Shown here piece by piece: positions 43,650 to 52,862 of a DNA stretch of 64,000 bases. Position 1 is the stretch's first letter, and each line of letters opens with the position of its first letter. Under the pieces are notes generated by a model. That model worked only from the letters and a program-made list of their open reading frames with translations. It made no database searches and was not told the origin of the DNA. The DNA is from Clostridiales bacterium (GTDB lineage: Bacteria > Bacillota > Clostridia > Oscillospirales > Acutalibacteraceae). The stretch lies in the NCBI GenBank assembly GCA_019422525.1, contig JAHZDE010000010.1:1-64000 (forward strand), written 5' to 3'. The position numbers and the translations under genes are program-made.

Positions 43650-44117
43650 TTATTTCCTAATACCCTTTTTTCTGCCCAAATTTATAATATACTTTTTTTG
43701 ATTTTGCGCATAGCGCAGGGTCTGATAAGCTCCACCACTATTATGGTCTACATAGAAAACAACAAGGTCACTTCGATTCACCATTTGCCGATTGCGAATT
43801 TGAAAGGCACCCTTGGGGTGGCTATTGGCTGCACTGCTGCATATTTCTATTTCATCATAATACGCTTGTAAATTTCCCATATTATCCCGCAACTCTTTCG
43901 TTGGATAGGGCAGTATCCAAATCAAGGCGCTGTTATCATCCCGCACATGGCGTTTTTGCCGTTTTACCACTGAGGAAACCATCTGGTCAAAATCCCCATC
44001 CCGCCCCACCAGAAACTCAACATACTTCTTTTCCAAAAGAAGCCTATGGATTTTTTCTGTTTCACAAAAATCCGAGATAGCTCTGTGTCCAAAAAAACTA
44101 ACGGTAAATATGTTCAC
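43650..44117 (-). CDS. SLOG-superfamily protein, copy 1
   Basis: About 155 residues of a Rossmann-like SLOG fold: FTVSFFGHR near the start, GDFDQMV in the middle, RNRQMV, then SGGAYQTLRYA near the end. SLOG proteins bind nucleotides or nucleotide-derived ligands. A second copy with the same four motifs lies at 60106-60609. The chosen GTG gives a start at the conserved fold; an ATG 18 codons upstream has only a weak site. It is divergent from an XRE regulator, in AT-rich DNA. Function unknown. Confidence 0.7.
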   Translation of the reverse strand: MNIFTVSFFGHRAISDFCETEKIHRLLLEKKYVEFLVGRDGDFDQMVSSVVKRQKRHVRDDNSALIWILPYPTKELRDNMGNLQAYYDEIEICSSAANSHPKGAFQIRNRQMVNRSDLVVFYVDHNSGGAYQTLRYAQNQKKYIINLGRKKGIRK

Positions 44118-44274
44118 GGTTCCATCTTTGCCATTTTCAAGCCAACCTCTCCAACAAAGTAAATAATTCATCTCTCATTATATACTCAAATTGATTTAAA
44201 GTAAATAATCATATAATTGCTTTCAATTATAATTTCTCTGCTTTGTTGGTAGCATAATATCAGGAGGTGATAGT

Positions 44275-44505
44275 ATGCAGACGGAGTTTCCAGAACGCTA
44301 TATCACTCTGGGCTTGAAAATCGCATATTACAGGAAAAAGGCGGGGTTTACACAGGAGGTTCTTGCGGAACGGATTGGAAAAAGTGTCAACTTCGTTGGC
44401 CAGGTTGAAGGGACTGGTACGATTCGCGGCGTATCCCTTGAAACATTATTCAAAATTGCCCAAGTTTTGAAAATTCCACCTTCCAAGCTGTTGGAGGATG
44501 ACTGA
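44275..44505 (+). CDS. XRE-family helix-turn-helix regulator
   Basis: A 76-residue single-domain DNA-binding protein (LGLKIAYYRKKAGFTQEVLAERIG ... LFKIAQVLKIPPSKLLEDD). AGGAGGTG precedes the ATG. It is divergent from the SLOG gene with about 155 AT-rich bases between, so it may control that gene and itself. It ends at a bidirectional terminator. Confidence 0.88.
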   Translation: MQTEFPERYITLGLKIAYYRKKAGFTQEVLAERIGKSVNFVGQVEGTGTIRGVSLETLFKIAQVLKIPPSKLLEDD

Positions 44506-44537
44506 TAGACTGGCGCCGTAACCAAGACAAAAAAAGA

Positions 44538-44583
44538 GGGAGCGCTGTCATCGGAGAATATCCGATGATGACGCTCCCTTTTT
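44538..44583. terminator. Bidirectional terminator
   Basis: GGGAGCG...CATCGGA and its complement (44538-44578) form a long stem with T on the plus side and A-rich sequence on the other, ending both the XRE gene and the convergent CNNM gene. Confidence 0.88.
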
Positions 44584-44588
44584 CACTG

Positions 44589-45854
44589 TTATTCTTCTTT
44601 TTCTTCCGGCAGCGGCTCGGAAAGCTGGAAACGGATTTCTTCTACGTGCCGTTTTTCCACCTTGGTCACATACACCTCGTTGCCATGGAATACAAAGTGG
44701 GCACCGATTTCCGGTACACACCGCAATTCTTCCATCACCCATCCGCCAACGGTAATAGACTCATACTTCTCTTCTTCCTCTTCCGGCAGCCGGAACATCT
44801 CAAAAAAGTCCTCCAGGCTGCAAGAACCGGATACCACAAATGTGGTGTTGTTGATTTCTTCAATCTCCTGCTCCACAATGTCGTGTTCGTCCCAGATGTC
44901 GCCTACCAACTGCTCCAGAACATCTTCCAGTGTGACAATACCTTCTGTACCACCGAATTCGTCCACGACTACGGCCACATGAGTTTTGGACTGCTGAATC
45001 AGCCGCAGCAGCTTGGAAATCTTAATGCCACCGGAAACATAAATCACCGGCTTCACCGCCGAAGCAAAGTTATCGGCGCCGTTGTGAAGGGCGGTAAAGA
45101 AATCCTTTTCGTGAATCATGCCGATAATATTATCAATCGTATCCTCATACACCGGCAGCCGTGAATAAGTATTTTCCATAAACACCCGGCCAACCTCTTC
45201 CATAGAGTCGTCTTTTTCCACAGCCACCAAATCCACCCGAGGGGTGAGAATGTCATTGGCATCCAAATCATCAAACTCAATGGCAGAACGAATCAGCTCG
45301 CCGTTATGCTCATCAATTCCACCGTCATTCTGTGCCTCGTCCACCATGGTCATCAGTTCTTCTGCCGTGATGCCTGGGTCTTCCTGCTTCTTAAACAGCC
45401 GGTCCAGCAGTTTTTTCCACAAGGAAAACAGAAAATTCAAAGGAGTCAGCAAAACCATCAGCACACGCATCAGGCGGGCTGTCGCTAAAGCAAAGGATTC
45501 TGCGTTTTCTTTGGCCAGCGTTTTGGGAGAAATTTCACCGAAAATCAGCACCAAAATTGTCATGACTGCCGTGGAAACAGATACGCCGGCATCAGCCAGC
45601 CACATGGTAAATACCACCGTTGCCAAAGAAGACGAGGTAATATTCACGATATTATTGCCAATTAGGATGGTTGAAATCAGCTTATCATAGTTATCTACCA
45701 GCTTCAGCGCTACAGCAGCGCGGCTGTCCCCACTGTCGGCCAGGTTCTTCATCCGAATACGGTTCATCGTAGAAAATGCGGTTTCCGAAGCCGAAAAGTA
45801 AGCCGAGCCGATGATACAGAAGACAATCACCAGTAATAGCGGAAGAGCGTCCAT
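44589..45854 (-). CDS. CNNM/CorC-type membrane transport protein (DUF21-CBS-CorC_HlyC)
   Basis: A 421-residue membrane protein. A DUF21 domain with four hydrophobic segments (residues 1-190; SAYFSASETAFSTMNRIRM) is followed by a CBS pair (about 200-330; ILTPRVDLVAVE, HVAVVVDEFGGTEGIVTLED) and a C-terminal CorC_HlyC domain. Such proteins are often labelled hemolysins, but evidence in the family points to Mg2+/Co2+ efflux. Start at MDALPLLL (45854); the upstream 21 codons run into the tRNA terminator region. Confidence 0.9.
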   Translation of the reverse strand: MDALPLLLVIVFCIIGSAYFSASETAFSTMNRIRMKNLADSGDSRAAVALKLVDNYDKLISTILIGNNIVNITSSSLATVVFTMWLADAGVSVSTAVMTILVLIFGEISPKTLAKENAESFALATARLMRVLMVLLTPLNFLFSLWKKLLDRLFKKQEDPGITAEELMTMVDEAQNDGGIDEHNGELIRSAIEFDDLDANDILTPRVDLVAVEKDDSMEEVGRVFMENTYSRLPVYEDTIDNIIGMIHEKDFFTALHNGADNFASAVKPVIYVSGGIKISKLLRLIQQSKTHVAVVVDEFGGTEGIVTLEDVLEQLVGDIWDEHDIVEQEIEEINNTTFVVSGSCSLEDFFEMFRLPEEEEEKYESITVGGWVMEELRCVPEIGAHFVFHGNEVYVTKVEKRHVEEIRFQLSEPLPEEKEE

Positions 45855-45900
45855 GTTTTTTCCAAACCCTTTCTTGCATGTCATAAAATAAAATTGATAG

Positions 45901-45936
45901 AAAAAACCCGCAGACACAAAAAGCCTGCGGGTTTTT
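45901..45936 (-). terminator. Terminator after tRNA-Ala
   Basis: AAAAACCCGCAG and CTGCGGGTTTTT flank an 11-base loop immediately after the tRNA CCA end; symmetrical A/T runs. Confidence 0.85.
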
Positions 45937-46011
45937 GGTGGAGCATAGCGGGATCGAACCGCTGACCTCTACACTGCCAGTGTAGCGCTCTCCCAGCTGA
46001 GCTAATGCCCC
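45936..46011 (-). tRNA. tRNA-Ala (GGC)
   Basis: The 76-base cloverleaf runs from GGGGCAT to TGCTCCACCA on the minus strand, with D-arm AGCTCAGCTGGGAGAGC, anticodon loop CTGGCAG (anticodon GGC) and T-loop GGTTCGATCCC. CCA is encoded. Confidence 0.95.
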
Positions 46012-46132
46012 ATATGTTGCGTTTTTTCGGCTTTCTGTAAGCCACGAATGGTATTATATCACAGCTGTTTTGAAATTGCAAGAGGTTTCTCAAAATATTT
46101 TCATTTTTCGTTATTTCTCCCTTTCCTGCAAA

Positions 46133-46163
46133 CAAAAAGCTGCCGCTTATCAAGCGACAGCTT
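46133..46163 (-). terminator. Terminator of the DUF5685/J-domain operon
   Basis: AAGCTGCCGCTT and AAGCGACAGCTT form a stem with a three-base loop, followed by TTTTTG on the minus strand. Confidence 0.8.
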
Positions 46164-46174
46164 CCAATTCTATT

Positions 46175-46726
46175 TTAGAACCGCTCTCTCCGACCGGATA
46201 GTTTTGACAGGTAGGGATGAAGTCTTTGCCAATATATCATCACCAAGCCGGACAGCGCCATGTCATACACTACAAATACCACATTGAGGCCTATCCAAAG
46301 CAGCACCGGCAAAATGATTCCAAACGTGAACACCGATTCAATCGGCAGCCGTAGCACAAACACCACGGCCAGTACATCCACCACAGCCGCCAAATTAACC
46401 GCCAGCAGCTTTACAAGCCAACACAAAGGCTTTTTAGAAATGTATTTTTCAACGCAAGCCTTGAGTACGGGATAGTAGCCAAAAAACAGCAAAAACAGTA
46501 AATAGGCTTCTTTGTCTGTCAGAAGGATCCAGGATAACACCGATGAGATTCCAAACACACACCATCCCCAGCGCATCCCAATTTCAATCACCACTGGCAT
46601 CAGCAGAACACCCGCCAAAGCTGTCAGCCCAAGAGTAGCTGTGGGAAATAGATTTGTCAGAAACAATAGCGCTATCTGCAATGCCGCCGCCGCTCCGCAA
46701 AATGCAATCCGAACACTCCGATTCAC
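46175..46726 (-). CDS. Unrecognised membrane protein (five or six spans)
   Basis: A 183-residue hydrophobic protein with spans near 5-25, 28-48, 53-72, 75-90, 103-128 and 136-162. The layout resembles substrate-binding S components of ECF vitamin transporters, but no signature proves it. GTG at 46726 follows GGGAGG at nine bases. It begins 16 bases after the J-domain gene's stop and is probably co-transcribed with it and DUF5685. Confidence 0.6.
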   Translation of the reverse strand: MNRSVRIAFCGAAAALQIALLFLTNLFPTATLGLTALAGVLLMPVVIEIGMRWGWCVFGISSVLSWILLTDKEAYLLFLLFFGYYPVLKACVEKYISKKPLCWLVKLLAVNLAAVVDVLAVVFVLRLPIESVFTFGIILPVLLWIGLNVVFVVYDMALSGLVMIYWQRLHPYLSKLSGRRERF

Positions 46727-46742
46727 AACGTAGCGCCTCCCG

Positions 46743-47396
46743 TCAGCAACAGGCAATCAAGTCGCCGCCCATACATTCGCAGCAGCAATCGGCACAAATC
46801 AGTGAAGAGCACACATCACAGGAATTACACCCGCCGGCCCCTCTCTGCATATTGGGATTATACCCGCCATACTGACCATTGCGCTGATTGACCACCTGAT
46901 TCATGGCCGCCCGATATTCCGGATTACCCGGGTCCATCTGGCAGGCTCGGGAAAAGTGGTTGGAAGCTTCTTCCAACCAGCCTCGTTTATACAGCACTGT
47001 GCCTTTGAGGAAATACCATTCTGCATTCCGGCCATCCATGGGGACCCCATTAAGAATCTGCTCGGCATCGGCAATCCGGTTTGCCATAATCAGATTCCGC
47101 ACATCACTGAAACTGGAAGAACGATACGGGGTTCCGCCATAACCATATCCATAGCCCTGATAGGGATTTCCGCCAGGCTGCTGATACTGCTGTCCGTTTC
47201 CGCCGCCGCGGCGCTGGGATACAATCGTATCATAGGCTTCGTTAATCTCTTTCATTTTTTCGTTGGCAAACTCGGCCAGCGGACTGTTGGCATAGTTATC
47301 GGGATGATACTTTTTCGCCAGTTCTCGATATGCTGCTTTTACCTCCTCGTCAGTTGCTGACGGGGAAATTCCTAATACCTTATACGGATCCGACAT
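46743..47396 (-). CDS. J-domain protein with Cys-rich tail
   Basis: A 217-residue protein. The J domain (residues 3-65) has the HPD motif in YHPDNY. A Gly/Gln/Tyr-rich linker (68-95) leads to a TPR-like helical hairpin segment (100-170; EWYFLKGTVLYKRGWLEEASNHF). The end is packed with cysteines (CNSCDVCSSLICADCCCECM), which may bind metal. It is a co-chaperone, not a full DnaJ: the zinc-finger and C-terminal domains are missing. It overlaps the DUF5685 gene by 17 bases. Confidence 0.87.
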   Translation of the reverse strand: MSDPYKVLGISPSATDEEVKAAYRELAKKYHPDNYANSPLAEFANEKMKEINEAYDTIVSQRRGGGNGQQYQQPGGNPYQGYGYGYGGTPYRSSSFSDVRNLIMANRIADAEQILNGVPMDGRNAEWYFLKGTVLYKRGWLEEASNHFSRACQMDPGNPEYRAAMNQVVNQRNGQYGGYNPNMQRGAGGCNSCDVCSSLICADCCCECMGGDLIACC

Positions 47397-48285
47397 GCTT
47401 CTTCTCCTTTGCGTGCAAAAATAGGATTTCGCGCTGCATTTCCGGCAGACCCTTTAAAATGACATTCTCCACAATCGGGCCAAACCGGTTCCAATGTAAC
47501 AGATGAAAGGCGGCGGTGATTCGGGCCGCCGTCATATTCAGGGTTTGATTGCAGGATTCTTCCACCTGCTTTTTCTGCTCACCTTCCAGGGTGTTTCCTT
47601 CTGGAATTCCCAATACTCCAATAAACGGGTTAAAATGTCCCTTTCTCAAGTCCTCGGATAAATCATCGGCGGCATCCATCAGATAGATCCACCGCCCCAG
47701 AAAATACCCAAGTTCTTCCAGAATCATTCCCCGTTCTCTGTCCTCTCCGGCCCTCTCTCGCAAAATACCTGCCAAAAGGGTAGCTGTGGGATGAGCACAA
47801 GCATCTATGGAAGAGGGGGTCTCCTTTTCTGCCTGCTGCTGCGCCCGCAGGTAGGTTTCCACTGCGGCAGCCAATTCCGGATAGGCTTTTTCGGCTTTTT
47901 TGCAGGAGCGCCTTCCCAGCAAACGCAGAAAACCAGACCGCAGCTTTTCTTCGAAACCGCCATCTGCCCAGTCATCCCGCAGCTTGGCGTCTGTGAGCAG
48001 AACAGACACCGCGCCGGCATATTGCAACACTTCGTCATATCCCTTACAAAAGGTACACGCCTTCATGGGATTGACCACACACCGCCCCCTGGTAAAAGCG
48101 GCATCTTCCTCTGACAGGCCCATGAGTACCATGGACAGAAAGGTACAGTCATAGCTCAGCGTCAGCCGGGAAATTCGTCCATAGACGACTCCCATCCGTT
48201 TGCAAAGACCGCAATAAATTCCCCGGTACTGTTCATACTCGCGAACCAGGAGTTCTGCTTTATATGGACGAATATACCCAAACAC
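47380..48285 (-). CDS. DUF5685 family protein
   Basis: About 301 residues, mostly helical, beginning MFGYIRPYKAELL and containing the paired-cysteine motifs YCGLCKRMG and CTFCKGYD, both typical of DUF5685. Function is unknown. The GTG at 48285, six bases after GAGGTG, matches the family N-terminus; a TTG six codons upstream with AAGGGG is the alternative. It is first in an operon with a J-domain protein and a membrane protein, an arrangement that suggests a shared membrane or folding task. Confidence 0.82.
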   Translation of the reverse strand: MFGYIRPYKAELLVREYEQYRGIYCGLCKRMGVVYGRISRLTLSYDCTFLSMVLMGLSEEDAAFTRGRCVVNPMKACTFCKGYDEVLQYAGAVSVLLTDAKLRDDWADGGFEEKLRSGFLRLLGRRSCKKAEKAYPELAAAVETYLRAQQQAEKETPSSIDACAHPTATLLAGILRERAGEDRERGMILEELGYFLGRWIYLMDAADDLSEDLRKGHFNPFIGVLGIPEGNTLEGEQKKQVEESCNQTLNMTAARITAAFHLLHWNRFGPIVENVILKGLPEMQREILFLHAKEKKHVGSV

Positions 48286-48440
48286 CCGATTCACCTCTGT
48301 CAATATTTCCCCTTGGATTCCTGTTCAGGTGACATTATTGTACTATAGCCTTACTGGAAAGGGCATGAATAGTTTGTAAACTTTTCTGTCTTTACGGCCG
48401 GTTATCGCCATTTTTCCCATAAAATTCCTTTCCAGGTACT

Positions 48441-48481
48441 CAAAAACGCCCCACCTTTCTCACAGGGAGAACGGTGGGGCG
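48441..48481 (-). terminator. Terminator of the GT2 gene
   Basis: GCCCCACC and GGTGGGGC flank a 17-base loop just after the GT2 stop; GTTTTTG follows on the minus strand. Confidence 0.85.
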
Positions 48482-48486
48482 ACAGA

Positions 48487-49455
48487 TTATTCTGCCTCAT
48501 AAGAATGGAGCGGTGATTTCCAATGAGAAATTTTTTTCTTTAAAACCGGCGGCGTATATTTTCCTGCCTTTAAAAGTTTTTGATACCCATTTTTCTTCAA
48601 CTCTCTCCGAATAACTGTCGGAAGGATTCCCTCCCGCAGCAGCACATCCACACAGTGCATAATGGCCGAAGGAATCAGGCAGCTGTCGATTCTGTCCAAC
48701 AATTCCGTATCCTGCCCGTGTTCACACCAGGCAATGTCCCGTACCCGCAAAGCCGACTCAATTTCCTGAAATACTTCCCGGGCCGTAATGTCCTGAAAAG
48801 ACCGGGTCACTTCATATTCCGGAGAACGTACCATCAATACCGGCGACTGCACCACTTTTTCGGCACGCATCAAACAGCACAGCAAAAATTCCCGGGCGTA
48901 CCCATACCGGCATTCACCGGAAAACCACAGCTGATTTTCCAGCAAAAACTGCCGCCGAATCAGAACAGCTGCAATGTCCAGCGGAAGTTTTTCCTCCAAA
49001 TAATCCTGAATATAACTGTTGCCCGGACGGGTTTTGACCACCCGGCTCATACTTTGCCGTTCTGCCGAGCGGGAATCACTTTCGGTTACGCTTCCGAACA
49101 CCACATCCGCATCGGTATGCTCTGCGGTAGAAACATATCCTTCCAGAATATTATCATACAATCTTCTGGCAAACAGGAACGAGATATATTTCCCCCTCGC
49201 CCGCTGGATGCCGGAATTCAGGGCAGCGGCCGGCGTCCCTGCTCCGTTCTGGATAACATAGCCGCTGATATTAGCCTCATGCAGCAGGTTCAGGGCATTT
49301 ACCACAGTCACGTCCTGAGAGTCCATATCCACTACAATCAACTCGCTGGAAAGGTTTCCCATCTGACGCTGAACATGGGACAGAATTCCCGAAAGTTCAT
49401 CCTGCAAGTTTCTTACAGGAAAAATAATCGACAAATCCACTGCCTGCACCACCAT
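48487..49455 (-). CDS. Glycosyltransferase family 2 protein
   Basis: A 322-residue GT-A inverting glycosyltransferase: LSIIFPVRNLQDEL near the start, LIVVDMDSQD in the nucleotide-binding area and AALNSGIQRARGKYISFL. The first metal aspartate pair is atypical and the usual DDGSTD is replaced by DMDSQD. No span is visible. The ATG at 49455 lacks a clear ribosome site; a GTG a few codons in is possible. The acceptor is unknown. Confidence 0.8.
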   Translation of the reverse strand: MVVQAVDLSIIFPVRNLQDELSGILSHVQRQMGNLSSELIVVDMDSQDVTVVNALNLLHEANISGYVIQNGAGTPAAALNSGIQRARGKYISFLFARRLYDNILEGYVSTAEHTDADVVFGSVTESDSRSAERQSMSRVVKTRPGNSYIQDYLEEKLPLDIAAVLIRRQFLLENQLWFSGECRYGYAREFLLCCLMRAEKVVQSPVLMVRSPEYEVTRSFQDITAREVFQEIESALRVRDIAWCEHGQDTELLDRIDSCLIPSAIMHCVDVLLREGILPTVIRRELKKNGYQKLLKAGKYTPPVLKKKISHWKSPLHSYEAE

Positions 49456-49534
49456 TCAAAGGAATTACCCTAAGTATAGCACAAATTCCCCAAAACAGGT
49501 AGCCAATTTTACCGAATTTATTCTTACATTTTTG

Positions 49535-50770
49535 TTAGATTTCCACTTTTGTTCCACCAGCGCTGCGAATCGAAAGCACATGGCAGCTTCCCTCACCAAA
49601 AACATTTTCGATTTTCTCACGGTATTCTTCCAGCATATTCATGGGTACAAAAGCCTGGATCGTACCGGCAAACCCGCCGCCATGAACGCGCCAAGCGCCT
49701 TTTCCAGCAAGAATCTTTTCAGAAATTGCCAGTGCCAGCGACAGCCCCTGCTCCGATGGATTGTGGCAGGAAAACACATTTTGCAGTCTGGTGGCGGAAG
49801 AGCGTCCCGAAGCAATAATCATCTCTTTAAACGAAGCAAAGTCCCCAGCTTTCAGCGCCTTGGCTTCCTCCTGCGCCAGAAGGTTGTCACTGAAAAAGTG
49901 CATAGCACGCAAAACGGCTCGGTCTCCGGCTTTTTCCCGAAGCTCTTTCAGTCGTTTCCAAAATTCTGCTTCATCAGCGTCCCGCAGGACCTGCACCCCC
50001 AGCAGACCCGCCACTTTCTTCATCTCCTGAGGAATCGCCGCATAATCGCCGGTTAAATCTGCATGGCTTCCGCCGGTATCCACAATGCAAAGAGCATATC
50101 CCTGCTGGGCAAGGTCAAAATCCACCTTTTCCAGCACCGGTTTTTTGGGGTCGCGAAAATCGATAGCCGTAAAACCACCCACACTGCTGGCCGTCTGGTC
50201 CATCAGACCCGAAGGTTTTCCAAAATACACATTCTCCGCATATTGGGCAATCTGGGCAGCCGTTACCGCGTCAATCTTCCCATCATTAAACAGGTGGCTG
50301 ATAATAGTCACCACCACTACTTCAAATGCCGCCGAGCTGGACAACCCGGAACCCTTTAACACCTGGGTAGCGGTATAGGCATTAAAGCCTTCCACCCGAT
50401 ACCCCAGCTCCCGGCAGCGGGCGCACACACCCCGAATCAGGGAAGCCGATTTTTCGGTTTCTTCTTCCTGCACAGAAAGGTCAGACAGCCCAATCTCATC
50501 CAGCTTTTCATACTCAGCGGACTTGAGCCGTACCACGTCTTCCCCGTTAGGAGCGGCGGCGGCTACAATATCCAAATCCACCGCAGCAGCCAGTACGCAG
50601 CCGTGATTGTGGTCGGTATGGTTTCCTCCGACTTCGGTACGCCCAGGCGCGCTGAAAAAAGAAAGAGGTGCTTTCCCATAATATTCCTCATAACCGGCTG
50701 CAATTCTTTCATACCGGGCCTTCTGCATTTCCAAGTCCTTTTGATACAGTTCTGAAAATTTCACAATCAT
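49535..50770 (-). CDS. galK: Galactokinase
   Basis: A 411-residue GHMP kinase that phosphorylates galactose at C1. The galactokinase signature PGRTEVGGNHTDHNHG and the ATP loop KGSGLSSSAAFEV are intact, with the later GGGFAGT. GGGAGG precedes the ATG by nine bases. No other Leloir genes lie beside it in this window. Confidence 0.93.
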   Translation of the reverse strand: MIVKFSELYQKDLEMQKARYERIAAGYEEYYGKAPLSFFSAPGRTEVGGNHTDHNHGCVLAAAVDLDIVAAAAPNGEDVVRLKSAEYEKLDEIGLSDLSVQEEETEKSASLIRGVCARCRELGYRVEGFNAYTATQVLKGSGLSSSAAFEVVVVTIISHLFNDGKIDAVTAAQIAQYAENVYFGKPSGLMDQTASSVGGFTAIDFRDPKKPVLEKVDFDLAQQGYALCIVDTGGSHADLTGDYAAIPQEMKKVAGLLGVQVLRDADEAEFWKRLKELREKAGDRAVLRAMHFFSDNLLAQEEAKALKAGDFASFKEMIIASGRSSATRLQNVFSCHNPSEQGLSLALAISEKILAGKGAWRVHGGGFAGTIQAFVPMNMLEEYREKIENVFGEGSCHVLSIRSAGGTKVEI

Positions 50771-50909
50771 GCGGATAACCTCCCGTATCTTCCGCCCTTA
50801 CCGGCGGCTTTCTTACTTTTCATTATAGCAGGGGTGCTCCAAAAGAGACAGGGAGAATTGGTGCACAAACATGAAGAAATGAACCATTTTCCATTCAGCC
50901 TACCCGTTA

Positions 50910-52841
50910 TCAAGGAAGATGCATGTACTTGTCCGCTTCGTCCCAGGGCACAAAAAATCCCGCCCCATGAGAACAGAATACAGAGCCAGCCGGGTTTTCC
51001 ACATCCCGCTGAGCATCATACCCAATGGCGGCCATGGCCTGCTCCTGATTCCGGCAGGGCTCGTACCCGTCAAACCACAGGGAGATATTTCCTCGTCCCC
51101 GGGTGTAGCCCGTCAGCTCCCGGGGATAGTCCATCATCGGCTCTACCGGCGCCCGGCCGCAGATAACCGAGCGGTCCCCTTCTGTCAAAGGCGCTTCGGC
51201 GCTGCCGCCCATGCGCTGGATATCCGACAAAAAACGCCCTGCCATTTCGATTGGCAGCGACACCCGGAACCCATACCACGGCTCGAGCAGGATGCTTTGC
51301 GCCTTCATCAGCCCCTGCCGAATCGCCCGGTATACCGCTTCCCGGAAGTCGCCGCCTTCTGTATGTTTTTCGTGAGAGCGGCCTGCCAGCAGCACTACCT
51401 TGATGTCCGTAATTGGCGAACCGGTGAGGACGCCTTTGTGCTCCTTTTCATACACATGGGTCTCGATGAGCCTCTGCCAGTTCAAGGCCAGAGAATCAGT
51501 GGAGCATTGGCTTTCAAACTGGATGCCGCTCCCTCTTTTCCCCGGCTCCAGCCGCAGATGTACCTCCGCATAATGGCGCAGCGGTTCAAAATGCCCCCGC
51601 CCTTCCACTGGGGTGGCAATGGTTTCCTGATAGATAACCCGGCAGGGGCCAAAGGTAATTTCCCGGGAAAACCGGCTTCGCACCTGTTCCCGCAATATTT
51701 CCAGCTGGATACTACCCATGACCCGCACCTGGATTTCCTGCAGCGCCTCTATCCACTCCACATGCAGGGATGGCTCCTCGTCCTCCAGCACGCGGAAGTC
51801 AGCAAGCATCTCCCGGTGGGAAACCTTTTTGCTGTCAAACTCCACCGCGGCCCGCAGCATGGGCGAAGAAGCCATGGTGGACGAATCCTTTTCTGCTCCC
51901 AGCCCCTTTCCCGCACAGGCGCTCGAAAGGCCGGCTGCCGCGCACAGCTCCCCGGCGACTGCTTTTTGGATAGGCGTATATTTTTTGCCGCTGCACTGCC
52001 GCAGCTCGCTCACCTTTTCCCCATCCACTACATCCCGAGGGGAAAGGCTCCCGCCGGTAACCCGCAAAAACGCCAGACGGTTTCCCTGGGCATCCCGGCG
52101 GATTTGGAAAACCCGGGCGGAAAACGGCGCATCCTGCCCGCCCATTTCGGGAACCAGCAGACAAAGCCCCGTTAATAAATCCGAAACCCCTTCGCCTGCC
52201 AGCGCGCTTCCCGACACAAACGGGCACAGTTTCCCCTCTTTGAGCCCCGGCGCCAGCAGAGAAGGCCACTCCTCCTGGGGGATTTCTTCCGACAGGTACC
52301 TTTCCAGCAGGACATCATCCAAACCGGCGGCGCACTCGGCCATTTCTGAAGTCACTTTCTCCCCGGAAAACCGGCACAGGCAGGTGTGAAACCTATTTTC
52401 CAGCTGCTTCTTCACCCCTTCCGGGTCTGCGCCTGCCCGGTCGGTTTTGTTGATGAAAAAGAAGGTGGGGATTTTTTTCTCCCGCAGCAGCTTCCAAATG
52501 GTTTCCGTGTGCCCCTGCACCCCTTCCACAGCGCTGACTACCACCACGGCGGCGTCCAGTACCCATAGGCACCGCTCCATTTCCGGGGAAAAGTCCACAT
52601 GCCCCGGCGTGTCTATCAGATACCAGGGAGCCCCCTGCCACGAAAACGGCGCATGGCCGGAGAAAATTGTAATCCCCCGGCTGCGCTCCTGGGAGTCTGT
52701 GTCCAAAAAGCTGTCCTGATGGTCTACCCGCCCCGCCTGCCGGATGGTGTGGGACTGGTATAAAATCTGCTCGGAGAGGGTGGTTTTTCCGGCGTCTACG
52801 TGGGCAAGGATTCCCACGGTGCGGGTTTGCGGCTGTTCCAT
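50910..52841 (-). CDS. TetM/EF-G-like ribosomal GTPase
   Basis: A 643-residue translational GTPase with G1 AHVDAGKTT (13-21), RGIT, DTPGHVD and NKTD motifs, then EF-G-like domains II-V. Its length and opening (VGILAHVDAGKTTLSEQIL) match the tetracycline ribosomal-protection branch, but it is clearly distant from mobile Tet(M)-type proteins as I remember them and sits between core genes. It may be a chromosomal ribosome-rescue factor rather than a resistance gene. AGGAGG precedes the ATG; ligA lies 21 bases downstream of... its start on the same strand, so they may be co-transcribed. Confidence 0.8.
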   Translation of the reverse strand: MEQPQTRTVGILAHVDAGKTTLSEQILYQSHTIRQAGRVDHQDSFLDTDSQERSRGITIFSGHAPFSWQGAPWYLIDTPGHVDFSPEMERCLWVLDAAVVVVSAVEGVQGHTETIWKLLREKKIPTFFFINKTDRAGADPEGVKKQLENRFHTCLCRFSGEKVTSEMAECAAGLDDVLLERYLSEEIPQEEWPSLLAPGLKEGKLCPFVSGSALAGEGVSDLLTGLCLLVPEMGGQDAPFSARVFQIRRDAQGNRLAFLRVTGGSLSPRDVVDGEKVSELRQCSGKKYTPIQKAVAGELCAAAGLSSACAGKGLGAEKDSSTMASSPMLRAAVEFDSKKVSHREMLADFRVLEDEEPSLHVEWIEALQEIQVRVMGSIQLEILREQVRSRFSREITFGPCRVIYQETIATPVEGRGHFEPLRHYAEVHLRLEPGKRGSGIQFESQCSTDSLALNWQRLIETHVYEKEHKGVLTGSPITDIKVVLLAGRSHEKHTEGGDFREAVYRAIRQGLMKAQSILLEPWYGFRVSLPIEMAGRFLSDIQRMGGSAEAPLTEGDRSVICGRAPVEPMMDYPRELTGYTRGRGNISLWFDGYEPCRNQEQAMAAIGYDAQRDVENPAGSVFCSHGAGFFVPWDEADKYMHLP

Positions 52842-52862
52842 GGTGTTTCCTCCTTTGTTTGC

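Noticed and set aside
50910..52841. Acquired tetracycline-resistance gene
   Set aside because: Family resemblance alone is not enough: no mobile-element signs surround it and composition matches neighbours.
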